64,000 bases of DNA from Pseudopyrenochaeta lycopersici (lineage: Eukaryota > Ascomycota > Dothideomycetes > Pleosporales > Pseudopyrenochaetaceae), in contig NHZP01000012.1 of NCBI GenBank assembly GCA_003313425.1, positions 372,001-436,000 of the forward strand. The letters are read 5' to 3'. Of the stretch, positions 1-12,753 are shown piece after piece. The position numbers and the translations under genes are program-made. Below the pieces are notes generated by a model, which saw nothing but the letters and a program-made list of their open reading frames with translations, was not told the origin of the DNA and made no database searches. Every line of letters starts with the position of its first letter. Positions within the stretch are counted from its first letter, which is position 1.

Positions 1-174
1 ATAGAATCTGTTGCGGCTGATAATGAAGTTGTATTCGCCAAAGTGTTTGATGCTAGTGAATCAGATAAGCCTGCTTCTGTCGGCTGGGGACGTCCATTAT
101 CGCTGGGCGAACTTGATTGGGAAGCATCGACGGGAGATAATGATTGTAATATATTGGGTGAAGCAGTCGAATAA
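1..174 (+). CDS. C-terminal fragment of an unrecognised protein (cut by window edge)
   Basis: Frame 1 is open from the first base for 57 codons and ends in TAA at 172-174. The peptide is acidic and protein-like, with stretches such as VVFAKVFDASESDKPAS and LSLGELDWEASTGDND. It has no start codon inside the window, so it would be the last exon (or part of it) of a gene lying to the left. I do not recognise the family. An open frame of this length can arise by chance, so the call rests on its composition and on being cut by the edge. Confidence 0.4.
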   Translation: MESVAADNEVVFAKVFDASESDKPASVGWGRPLSLGELDWEASTGDNDCNILGEAVE

Positions 175-1967
175 ATCTCCGTGGATCCCGTCGAGGTAGA
201 GACAGAGAGACTTGATATGAGGGTGACGTTGGAATACAGGGCTTGATGGCTTGGTTAGTACGCGTGAATACGACCCGCGAGGCTTGACGGGACTTTTTAA
301 CTTACAAGTATCGTTCACGCTATCGCGAGGATGAATAACTGGTCCCGCCGATATTGACACTGCCCATAGCGTGGCAAACAGATAGTAGGGAAACATGCCG
401 TCGTAAAGTGCTGCTCACGCAGGCACTCTATGTAAAAAATAGCGAATGTGGTGACGACGGAGTTGACCCAAGGAAATGGTGGACATGCGAGTGTGCAGCA
501 AGGGGCGATTAAGAGAGCGAGCCATCGCGCTTTGGGTCCGACTGACAGGTCCGTCTCGTGCTGGTCCCGCGGGGGGGCGTGGCTATCGGCACGATCAGCA
601 CGGGAGGAAGCTAGACCCAAGCCTCTGTTCACGAAGTCCGAGGCGGCCACGTAACTTACATCCCGTTCAGCACAAGTACAGGCTGCAGCGAGATGATAGC
701 TCACGTGAAGCGGCCTTTTCCACCAATGGGCAGCCCATGCCTCGCAGAAAGCAGCGTTTTGGACGATACTTTACGTGCAGTGCGGCTGACTGCAGGTCCA
801 GGGCGCAAACCACTTACTCGCTGTTGACCATGTTGGGTGTGGGGATACAAACGCCACAAAGCCCGGGCTTCGCCTTACCTAGCATGGGCTGTTGCTTGTT
901 TCGTACAACGCCTCAGGCGAGCCCATGTTCCCAATCCTGTCGTGTCCCATCGTTCGCCAGTGGATTGGCAGGGCGTTTGATTGCACCTTCATGCGCACGG
1001 GAGGCTGGCGGACTGCGCCCATCGACTCTCCCTTTTGCGGTTCTCTGAGGGAGATTGACAAGCCACGTCTGGAGAAAGCAGGATCGCTGCAGATGCAGCG
1101 AGCCATGCGCGCCAGCAATATGGAATGACTGCGTCCCGGCTCATCACTCGAGTCTTGGAAGGGTCTCCGCCCTGTCCGGCATGCAGATGGAGACGAAGCT
1201 TTAGGCAGGTCGCGGTGATCCGCCACGCTCAAAGCAGATAATTTTCCTCGCAAGCGCAGTGCTTGTGCGGGATCCAGATCTGATGCTCCACCTCGTGCAG
1301 TCGGATGGCTTGTCGCAAAGTCCCGGACGTGCGCGTTCGAATGCGTTGGTGGAGGCCGTCCAAGCCGCCATTTCGGCGACAGCTGAGCGCCATGCCGCTG
1401 TTCCAGGATGCCCAGAAAGCCCCTCCACAAATTGCGCGAACTGGTGGTAGACGCTGTATGGATGAAACGAGGTCACGGCACTCGTCTGGCTTGATTAATT
1501 ATCCGGGCGAAAGCAGCGGGTCGAGGCTCGCCGTGCAAGCGGAGTTTGCAGTCGTCGTCCGTCATCCCAACGCGGTGGCCGCACGAGGGCGACGCACAGC
1601 AAACGCGCGCCCGAGAGGTCACTGATGCGGCACTGCAGGCAGAGGCGCTATCGCTGGTTGCAGCGAATGACGGAAACGCGAGCTTCAAAGAGAGCTGTCA
1701 CCGTGGCCAAGGCACAGACTTCGTTAGGCCCAGAATCGCAATATATGCCTTGGCTTCTGGAGCAAGCTCGGCTGAACATCCAGGGTCTGAGCCAATCTGG
1801 AACAACTCCATCCTATCTGCCTTTTGCAGGCCGTCCGCACCCATTCTGCTCCTCCTCCCCCTCGTGCTGCCGGCGGGACAGACAATGCTGCTTGGTGATG
1901 CTGCTCGCTACCGCTGTGGTTGAGTGGCTCCCGTCGCGCCTTCCACACGCCGCCTAGTTGCTCGACC
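175..1967. other. Intergenic, no supported gene
   Basis: About 1.8 kb between the end of the left-edge fragment and the aspartic-protease-like gene. Several frames are open for 100-190 codons on both strands, but they overlap each other, are Arg/Pro/Cys-rich in the way GC-rich noncoding DNA translates, and show no domain. The last few hundred bases are presumably the promoter and leader of the gene at 1968. Confidence 0.5.
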
Positions 1968-4176
1968 ATGCTCCCCTCGCGAGGCCGTCGCGCCTTCCTC
2001 TCGACCCTATGCGCCCTTTCTGCCCTGACGCTGCTCCTGCCCTGCCTCGCGCAGTACACCCAAGTGAACGTCACTGACACGCCGGGCTACCGGCTGCTGC
2101 CGGGCGTCCTGTCGGTCCCGGCCCCCGTGCGGGTTGCGCCCGACCAGGACTGGAGGGGGATCGATGGAGAATGGAATACTTTCAGTCTGCTCGTAGGCGA
2201 CCCGCGCGCCAACGTGCGAGTCTTTGTCTCCACGGCTAGCCAACAGCTGTGGGTCGTCAACCGCCAGGCCTGCATCTCCAATATCACCGACCCCAACACG
2301 CGAGAGATCATCCAACTCAATGTCTTCAATTCCGAATGCGAGCGCAGCCGTGGCTTCCTCTACAACAATACTTTCTCCACATCATGGGTCAAGAAGGGCT
2401 ACTACCAGCTGTGGGTGGAGAAGAAGCTGGGCCTCACGGGCAATGGACTGTTTGGCTTCGATTCCGTGGGCTTGGGCATGGCCGGCGAACAGGGGCCGTC
2501 CATTCAAAACTCCTCCATTGGCACATTGGTCTCCGCAAACTTCTGGCTCGGCCACATTGGGCTCCACCCAAAACCGACAAACTTCTCCGCTTTTGAAGAC
2601 CCTGTTCCCAGCTTTCTGACCAATCTCTTCAATCAGCGAAACATCCCCAGTCTATCATTCGGTTATACAGCTGGAGCCCAGTACCGTAAGTGGCCCTTCG
2701 ACATGACCCTGAAAGGCCTGCTCATTAACTACGCAACCAGATGGCCAAACAGTCCTCTCCAGCCTCACTCTTGGAGGCTACGATACGTCTCGATTGATTC
2801 CTAATGATTTGACCTTCATATTCGCACCCGACAACGAACGCGACCTTGTCGTTGGCGTCGTCGGGCTGACTGCAAACACTACTACCACGCAGAACATCGA
2901 CCTCTTGAAGCGGGACGATGTTAATATGTTCATTGATTCGACCGTCGCCGAGTTATGGCTGCCTGTCGAGATATGCAATGCTTTTGAGGAAGCCTTTGGT
3001 TTGAAGTATGATGCAACCACCGACCTTTACCTCGTGGACGATACACTACACCAAAATCTGTTGACGCAGAACCCAAGCATAACCTTCACCTTGGGTCAGA
3101 AGTATAGCACCGATCTCACCCTGCAAATCACCTTACCGTATGCTGCGTTCGATTTGGAGGCCTCACCACCCTACAGAGGCCTAGAAGCAAAGTCCAAATA
3201 CTTCCCCATCCGACGCGGCAACGACTCAAGCCAATGGGTGCTCGGCAGAACATTCTTGCAAGAAGCATATTTAACGGTGGACTGGGAACGCCAGAACTTT
3301 TCTCTATCGGCTGTTGATTGGACATTTGGAAAACAGGCGAACCTAACTCCCATCGTTTCACCCCAGTATGCGGACCTATATCACGCTGCTCCCAAAAGAC
3401 CACCCCTTTCTACTGGAGCCATCATTGGCATCGCGGTAGGCATTGGATTTGTCTTTGTGCTGGTTATGTGCGCAACAGCATGGTGGTTTTGGCGTCGTCG
3501 ACATGTCCGGAAGCTGGAAGCGATCAAGGCGAAGTACGAGGCCGAGGCTGCAGTCGCCGCCACCGCAAAGAACGACGCGGCAGAAAAATCAGATGAGCCT
3601 CCGACATCACCAACGCAGGACGGCGAGGAACGAACAAATGTATTTCCCAAGGCCGAGCTACCTGGTGACTCAGCTGTGCACCACGAGTTGAGTTCCGATA
3701 TCAAAGAGAAGGACCCCATGGCTGTCCTTGAGGCGGACAATACGGAGCGGCAGATTTATGAAATGCCTGGGGACATGCCAGAGCTGCAGGAAGCAGGCGG
3801 GCGCCAGCTTTCAGAGAAGGAGACTATGGTGGTTCGCGAGAGGATATATAACGGCATCGACCCCAATAGTCCAACAGACGTGTCGCCGACAGTGCAAGAT
3901 GCACCGCGACGACTCGCACCCATATTGCCGTCCGAGGTGACCATGGTGAACGAGAGGCTACCTGGCAACAATAATGTGTCGCCAATCACACCACGGACGC
4001 CAAATGCGCGAGATGGCGCTTTCTTGGAAGCTTCCGACACGTTTTTCCAGCTACCACCGTATCGACCAGCGCGAGACGGGAGGCGCCAGGATGGTGAAGA
4101 CGACCTTCTCTCTCCCATCTCCCCCCTCGAAGGGTCTACGGATACATCCCGGCGGCGATTCTCCTACGAGTCATGA
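1968..4176 (+). CDS. Single-pass membrane protein with degenerate aspartic-protease (A1-like) ectodomain
   Basis: Exons 1968-2685 and 2741-4176 (55-nt intron GTAAGT...ACCAG), 717 aa. The ATG at 1968 puts a signal peptide (Leu-rich, residues about 10-28) at the N-terminus; an earlier in-frame start has no ATG. Residues about 40-440 follow the pepsin fold pattern, but the first active-site motif reads VFVSTASQQLWV (Asp replaced by Ser, Gly by Ala, residues 88-90) and the second reads FIDSTVAELWLP (Asp kept, Gly replaced by Thr, 305-307). Proteolysis is therefore unlikely. Several N-glycosylation sequons lie in the ectodomain. One transmembrane helix (about 465-488) is followed by WRRRH and a 229-residue cytoplasmic tail rich in Ser/Thr-Pro, including VSPITPRTP. 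Pezizomycotina have many such A1-like membrane proteins. A role as a surface receptor or sensor is inference. Confidence 0.85.
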
Positions 4177-5093
4177 GCGGGCAAAAGTTGATTTTTTAGT
4201 GACATGAATGACTGGCGTTTACCTGGTTTGGCATAATTGGCGGGGCTCTGTTTCGGCCTAGCAAGGAGGCGGCGCGATGGGGACAACGGATATGGCGTTT
4301 CTTGGGGATATGATACCTCTGCACTCTGCATGCATGCTGGAGTACCCATCTAGACGGGCATGTGGTCGGCATGGGCCGGCCCACGTTTTCTTCATGCCAG
4401 GACAGCGCTCCTCGGACGTAATTTCCTTCTGTGCATACATACCCCTCTACGGACTTATACAAACAGCGCCCTCGCAAGTGGTAGCATGTTTAGCAAAAAA
4501 TCTAAATGATCTACTATGTTCAATCGCACTGCCGGAGGCGTGGCGCTCTCATTGATGCAAGAAATCAAAGTATGCTTTCGTAATCGACGGGTGATTGAAC
4601 GGTGATGGGCCTCGATAAGGTAGCTCTCCTGGGTAGGGCAGAGGCGTCAGGGCCGGGCAAAGCGGTCTGAGGAAGGTGCTAAGGGCGGCGCGTTGCCAGA
4701 TGCAGCACGCTTCAGCCCCTCTTCCGCGTTGCGACTGGCGCATAACCCCACCATTCCAGTACGGAGAGCGCGACGAGGCACAGCACGACCGCTCTTCTGC
4801 ACCGGCACATTGTCAATCGCTTTCATATTGCTCGTGTGCTCGCGGTGAAGAGTCTGCGCAGCGCTCATCTTACACGTCCCCGCCAGCCCGGTTTCGACAG
4901 GCGCCGCCCCGCTTTGTGTCGAAGCAGCAAGCTGCCAGTCATCACATCGCCGCGCGCCTAGCCTTATATCACCCCCCAGCCGCCGCCTGCCTCGTCCCTT
5001 CTCGATCGACTCTTGCGCACCTCCATCGTTCCTTCCTCCTACGACCGTCTTTGCTCTGGTCTCACCCCCCAGCTTCCCCATCCGTCAGACAAC
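4177..5093. other. Intergenic and promoter/leader of the Slt2-type MAPK gene
   Basis: No coding potential I can support. From about 4900 the + strand becomes strongly CT-rich up to the ATG at 5094, typical of leaders of constitutively expressed fungal genes. Confidence 0.55.
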
Positions 5094-6778
<1,685 letters not shown>

Positions 6779-7210
6779 ACGATCATGGGCGGTACACTGG
6801 TTGGATAAAAGATATCCTCGTTAGCTAAAGCGTCCATGTGCGGATGCGATCCGATTAGATTGAGTCTTATGTAACCTTTCGGGATGAAAACATCGTTGCA
6901 ACCTATACCTGAAAATCTCTGCAGTATTGTCAAACGAGGCTTCCATTTTTCCAACTATCGGGTACCGAGCCGGAGGAGCCACCCGGCTCCTAGACACCAA
7001 GCCCCTCCTTCTCACACCCACTCTCTGCACATAACGATATAGGTACGCTACTCAACCTATCCGCCACCTCCTTCCTAATCATGTTATTGGTTTCTCGTGT
7101 CGCAAAAAGCTCGTAGCTAATCTTTTGCTAACATTCAATATTCATATACTTTTCAAAAAAAAGAAAAAGAAAAAGAAAAAGAAGGATAATCCTACGAAGG
7201 CCTGCAAGCT
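6779..7210. other. Intergenic between convergent genes
   Basis: Shared 3' region of the MAPK gene (+) and the epimerase-like gene (-). Apart from the A-rich tract listed separately I see no feature. Confidence 0.6.
7155..7183 (+). repeat. A-rich simple repeat, (AAAAAG)n
   Basis: A run of A8 followed by G-interrupted A5 units, about 29 nt, 28 nt beyond the stop of the minus-strand epimerase-like gene. On the minus strand it is a CT-rich/T-rich tract inside the likely 3' UTR. Confidence 0.9.
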
Positions 7211-8283
7211 CTACTGTTCATTCACAACGTCTAGAATATCAGATTCGAGACTCTCCAATAATTCTGGTGCTTCTGCTTTGTATCCAAAGAGTTTTTCGGC
7301 CCTCTCAGGTGTCGTGCGGGAGTTACTCGCAAAGAGATACCGGGCCAGTGGTCGGAAGCTTGGGACGATGATCATGGCGTCAAGTTGCTCCAGACTAATC
7401 TGCACTGGCTCTGGATCATTTATAACGCCATGCTTATGCAGAATCTCTGCCGTGGCTTTGGCAACGTCGAGTTGCGAATGCTCTTGTGTGCCAGCGAAAT
7501 AGTAACCTTCTCCATTCCACCCAAACCCTCCCCCATTACCAGACGCAGCGGCCTCAACAACCTTGAGATACACTCTCATCAGATCGTTGATATGGACCCA
7601 ACTCCGAGCATTCGTGCCCTCCTTATAATAGAATGCTTTCCCACCTAACTCCTTGATCTCCTTGATGAACATGGGCACAAACGCACTACGCGTCTTGACC
7701 AACCCCCTTCCCTTGCCGTAGATATCCGGTGGACACATTATGGCAATATTGATCTTGTCACTGTAGTACTTTATGCTCTCGTGCAAAATTGTTTCCGTGT
7801 TGCGGTGTAGAGCAGCGGGGTGAAGGTTGCGGATTTCATCTAGGGAAGAAATGTCGCTCCAGATCTTAGGGTTCAACTTACCCAGGTACTCTTCGTCTGC
7901 CCAATCACTGACTATTCCAGTGCCAGATAGGTGGAGTAGGTAGCCTGGAGTAGCTCGCTTGAGGAGACCGAAGAGTATAGCATTCAAGGAGGGCTCGTGG
8001 TCCGAGTCGCCATTGTGGACAACGATGTCTGCGGCTTCGGCAGCGGCAGCAATGATGTCGAAGCTACCATAGTCGCCTTGGATGATCTGGATGCTGGGAT
8101 AGGTGGACGCGAAATTTCCGGGAATCTTACGGAGGAGGACAGTGATTTCGTACTCTGGATGGGCAGTCGCAATGGTGTGTAAGACGGAGCCACCTATGTA
8201 GCCCGTGCCACCTGTTCTGCTAGAGATTAGTCGGAGTGTGCTGAAATGTACTCTGGCTCGTACAAGAAAATCTTTGGAGACAT
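7211..8283 (-). CDS. NAD(P)-binding extended SDR, epimerase/dehydratase-like
   Basis: Two exons on the minus strand, 8283-8264 and 8216-7211 (47-nt intron), 341 aa. The short first exon encodes MSPKIFL; splicing restores the Rossmann motif LTGGTGYIGG (residues 7-16), so the start is well fixed. Downstream are typical extended-SDR features: GDYGS, IVVHNGD, LHLSGTG, a CPPDIYGKGRG segment and RSWVHINDL. I do not see a clear catalytic Tyr-x-x-x-Lys; the expected region reads HRNTETIL, so catalysis by the standard SDR mechanism is uncertain. The subgroup is common in ascomycetes as NAD-dependent epimerase/dehydratase or nucleoside-diphosphate-sugar epimerase-like protein. Substrate unknown. It is divergent from HAS1 and convergent with the MAPK gene. 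Confidence 0.88.
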
Positions 8284-8975
8284 GGCAGGAACGTTCTGCT
8301 TGATCGATGTTAAGATAATCAAAACTCGAATTAAGTGAGAGGACAACTGATATTGCGAATGAGCAGATCTCACGTATTGTAAAAGAAGTACAAAGGGGAT
8401 TATATTGCCCTTAAAGGAATACCAAAGCTATTGGGAGATACTGTCGTTGAGCATAAGATCTGATGGAAAATGCACAAACCAGGTTCCGCATCTCCACCTG
8501 ATTGGTAATCTGCATTATCACCTTACCAAACTTGGTCACAACATTAACTGCTGCAAGAAAATATATTGGTAATCTGTAGGTACACCACGATCGGCCTTTT
8601 CATGCAGACTCCGAACCGAAATCGAGGGGGGGTTTCCATAGTAGTACGACGAGTGCGCAATTTCAGGAGAGCTGTGTGAGGCGATCCAGGCTTGGAAGCT
8701 AATCATACATATGCAGTCTAACATCATTATCGAGTTCTAGAAGTAAGAAGTGGTCAAAAACTAGTTATTATGTGGTCAGTGAGTGAATAGCGTTGATAAA
8801 GTTGTTGGCGAATGCGGTAGACTGGGGATGTGGAGTGAAAGTACGCGATACCAATTCGAGTCTAGACTCATGTCGGCGAACTCTATTCACCGACTCGAAC
8901 TTTTTTCTTGGCTGTCAAAAAAAGTTGCCGAAATGCGACACGCTCAACACCACAACTCCCATAACGACATACGCA
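8284..8975. other. Divergent promoter region, epimerase-like gene / HAS1
   Basis: About 690 nt between two start codons on opposite strands. Minor open frames in it lack start codons or family resemblance. The reading frame of HAS1 is open further upstream (to 8793), but the first ATG is at 8976. Confidence 0.55.
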
Positions 8976-10902
8976 ATGACGGCAGCCGATATTGATTCCA
9001 AGAAGCGCAAGCGCAAGCACAAGAGCAAGAAGGGCGAAGAAGCTGCCGCTCCAGAAGCACAGAGCAATGGCGCCGCTCCGGTTGAGAAGCCCCGCAAAAA
9101 GTCCAAGAAGGAGCACACGCCCGAGCCTGAGGTAGAGGACATTGTTGCAAACGGTTCTGAGGATGGCGCCGAGGACGAGGCTGAGGAAGATGAAGCACAA
9201 CTAAATGCGGAGCTCAAGACCATCGTCGCCAAAGGAAAGGGCGCGAAGGTGAATGAGGATGAAGAAGCGGAAGAAGCTCATGGCAGCGGAGCAAATGGGG
9301 AAGCGTTGGGCCAGTCTGACCTAATTTCGGGCACTTCAATGCCTACCATGGATAATCCTACCATGTTTTCTGAGTTGAACCTCTCCGACCGGACAATGGA
9401 GGCTATCAAGACCATGGGCTTTGAAACCATGACGGAGATTCAGCAAAAGACGATACCACCGCTACTGAGGTACGTATTTGGATGCTTATGAGAACGTCCA
9501 CTATTAACATATATCAGCGGCAAAGACGTTCTTGGAGCAGCGAAGACCGGCAGTGGAAAGACGCTCGCTTTCCTGATTCCCGCCATCGAGATGCTCTCAG
9601 CGATGCGATTCAAGCCGCGCAATGGCACTGGTGTCATCGTCGTATCGCCTACTCGCGAACTCGCCCTGCAGATCTTCGGTGTTGCTCGCGAGCTCATGGA
9701 GAAGCATTCACAAACCTTTGGTATCGTCATTGGAGGCGCAAACAGAAGGGCAGAGGCAGAGAAGCTAGCAAAGGGTGTGAACCTGCTGATCGCAACACCT
9801 GGTCGTCTGTTGGATCATTTGCACAACACACAAGGCTTCATCTTCAAGAACTTGAAGAGCTTGATTATTGATGAGGCGGATCGAATTCTAGAGGTTGGCT
9901 TCGAGGACGAAATGAGGAGCATCATTAAGATTCTCCCAACGGATAGGCAAACGATGCTGTTCTCTGCGACACAAACTACAAAGGTCGAGGACTTGGCCCG
10001 AATCTCTTTGAAGCCTGGACCACTGTACATCAACGTGGACTACCGCAAGGAGCATTCAACAGTTGAGGGGCTGGAGCAGGGCTATGTTATCTGCGATTCA
10101 GACACCCGTTTCAGATTACTCTTCAGTTTCCTCAAGAAACACCAAAAGAAGAAAGTCATTGTCTTCTTCTCGAGCTGCAATTCGGTCAAGTTCTACGCTG
10201 AGCTTCTCAACTACATCGACCTGCCAGTACTGGAATTACACGGAAAACTCAAGCAACAAGCACGAACGAACCGCTTCTTCGAGTTTTGTAACGCGACGTC
10301 TGGTACACTTATCTGTACCGATGTTGCGGCGCGAGGGTTGGATATTCCAGAGGTGGACTGGGTCATTCAGTTCGATCCTCCTGATGACCCGCGTGACTAC
10401 ATTCATCGCGTGGGTCGGACAGCTAGAGGCTCAGATGGCAAAGGCAGGAGTCTGATGTTCTTGCTTCCGTCTGAGATTGGCTTTTTAAAGCTGCTGAAGG
10501 AGGCTCGTGTCCCGCTTGTCGAATTCGAACTGCCTGCAAACAAGATCCTGAGTAAGTCACAGCCATTCACCGTCCTCATCATTCTCTCACTAACACAACA
10601 CAGACATTCAGTCCCAGCTCGAAGCGCTAATTTCGAAGAACTACTACCTCAACAAGTCTGCAAAAGACGGCTATCGATCATATCTCCAAGCCTATGCTTC
10701 GCACAGCTTGCGGAGTGTCTTTGATGTGCATAAATTGGATCTTGTAAAGGTGGCAAAGAGTTTTGGGTTCTCGACACCGCCAAGAATCGACATTTCTCTT
10801 GGTGCAAGTCTGAGCAGGGACAAGAAGGTGGAGGGAAGGAGAGATTATGGAAGTCAGCCACAACAAGGGAGACGGCCCCAGAGACCAAACAAGCGGTTTT
10901 GA
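8976..10902 (+). CDS. HAS1: ATP-dependent DEAD-box RNA helicase HAS1
   Basis: Exons 8976-9469, 9518-10551 and 10604-10902 (introns 48 and 52 nt), 608 aa. Nucleolar helicase needed for 40S and 60S ribosomal subunit assembly. The N-terminal ~115 residues are Lys-rich ([11 protein letters not shown]) then acidic, typical of nucleolar targeting. The helicase core follows: Q motif around [12 protein letters not shown], Walker [31 protein letters not shown] in [12 protein letters not shown] in FSATQT, and HRVGRTARG. The C-terminus carries the HAS1-type [20 protein letters not shown] and [15 protein letters not shown] block, and a basic end. The second intron splits AAC of the SQLE block and its removal restores the frame. 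Confidence 0.96.
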
Positions 10903-12753
10903 ACTAGAGGACAGGAGTGCATATAGGTAATGGAGTTGGGCGTATCTAAAGTGGACTGTAGAGAGCTACCAATGTATCATTGATAAATGCACTGTAGTTT
11001 CATCTTCAAAATTTTATTTCTCGATGAAGCAAGATTCAAAGTGCAGACAACGCTATGAGCCGTGAGTTCAGCACGCCACAATACCGGTGAAGGATGGCTT
11101 GAAGGGTTGTCTAAGTGGCGATGGCGCTGGCCATTGAGCTTCATCAGCTGCTAAATTGCACAAACCTCCATATTGCCAGTTCATGGCCACGAATCCTTGG
11201 GGAGGGTTCCTACTTGGAACAATGTATCACTTGGAGCACTTGATTCGCCAAACTTTGAAAAATGTCACCCGCCCCCAGCCCTACTACTAGGCTTCCCAAC
11301 CCACGACCAAGCCAAGGGACCACTGAGGTCGTCGAAACCCTAGCTCCACGCGGCTCTTCACTGCCAGTTCATCGCGACTAAATCTGCAGGCGAAAGCTTC
11401 CATGGCTTCTTTGATGCAATTTGACGGTTTGCTGTCGGCACGCTCAGCCCTACTCCGGGAGCACTTTGCAACGGAGGTGGTTGTGTGGGCTATGTGCTGG
11501 CAAGCGGAAAAACCAATCGACGAATGACGTTGCAGAGGTACGCCAGCGGATGGGACCGCCGGCCGCCCGCTCGGCAACATCCCCCTGGTAACGAACGGAG
11601 GCTAAAGGTTAGAACGGACCAAGGTGTGCCTGTATACACGACGACCTGAGGCTTCTGGCGGTGAGAGCCTGACATGTCTATCATAATATGGAATCACAGT
11701 GTTGGCATGGAGAGTGTAAGAGGCGAGGGGCCAATATTCAGGGCCCTCGGCGTGGGAAACTGAGAGTAAGCGACGCCATCTAGTCGAACAGGTTTTCCCA
11801 GCCACCGTACCAGACTCCGAGGTACAGCCCTGGCATTCACGCGCAGATACTGCAAACTGGCTGCACGCGTGTGCGTCTGGAGGAGGATGCCAATCGGGTA
11901 TGCAGCTCCTGCATGGACGACGGCGTTGACGAGGGCTTTGGGGTCACGCTGTTGGCCCCCGGTGGGTTGTTCTGGAGGAGGGTGGCTGGGGCAGCTTTTA
12001 TCGATTGTGGATGGTGATTGTTGTCTCGTGCATGTTCAAACACGGCAAGCGAGCAGTCTCGCTGTCATTGTGTAGCGCCCACGACGCTCTCATGTCTGAC
12101 ATTCACTTTCACCTGCACGAGATGTTCCGTCGAGTTGGGCTTCTCTAATCTGTGAGCATCGTGGAGCACCCAATAAGCCCCCCGGCTGCTAGCGCCTAAC
12201 AGGGATTGTTGTCCACGGGCCTTGATCTCCTCCGCAGTTAAACCACCGCAACCTTCTCCACCACCCCCAGAGCTCGACGAGCCATTGCTGCCCGCGAGAC
12301 GCTCGCTGCCTGCAGCTGTTCCTGGCGTCGGTACGTCTCTCTGCCGTCTTATCTGCATCGTGCCGTGTCTGGTGCGGCTCCATGTCGCCCTGCTGCTAAC
12401 ACCGCGCCCACTCAGCTCTCGCTACTGCCGCCAGCGCCCACGTCGCAACCGTCGCGGAGAGTCGCACGCCGCTGCGCTGCCTCGACACCGCGCTGCCACT
12501 GTCTACACACTCTGACATGCCCTGATCGCGGCCAATTCACCACGTCCGCCGCCGGCGCTCGCGCGTGTGCCCGACTGCCCCAGGTGCCACCCCAGAGACA
12601 CATCTCGGTTGCGCAGACGAGAAACAGCCACGCAACGGCTCTGTGCTCTCTCCTGTCACCCGTTTCCTCGCTCCCACCCAGTACATCGAGGAACATCTGC
12701 ACCCATGTCGTCGACCGGCTACTGCACCTTCTAGAAGCCTTCAGGATTCAACG
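10903..12753. other. Intergenic and long leader of the 1766-aa protein gene
   Basis: About 1.85 kb with no supported coding gene. From about 12230 the sequence is C-rich and contains a well-formed leader intron (listed separately), so the transcript of the next gene probably starts before 12331. The long + frame is open from 12565 but has no ATG until 12754. Confidence 0.5.
12331..12415 (+). other. Probable 5' UTR intron
   Basis: Donor GTACGTCT, branch site GCTAACAC and acceptor CACTCAG make an 85-nt intron about 340 nt upstream of the ATG at 12754. No convincing coding sequence lies on either side, so it is most simply a leader intron. Confidence 0.45.

Noticed and set aside
476..1048. 190-codon open frame on the + strand
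   Set aside because: Arg/Pro/Cys-rich shadow-like composition, overlapped by similar frames on the opposite strand, no domain.
879..1430. 183-codon open frame on the - strand
   Set aside because: Overlaps other frames of equal length; no family resemblance or ATG context.
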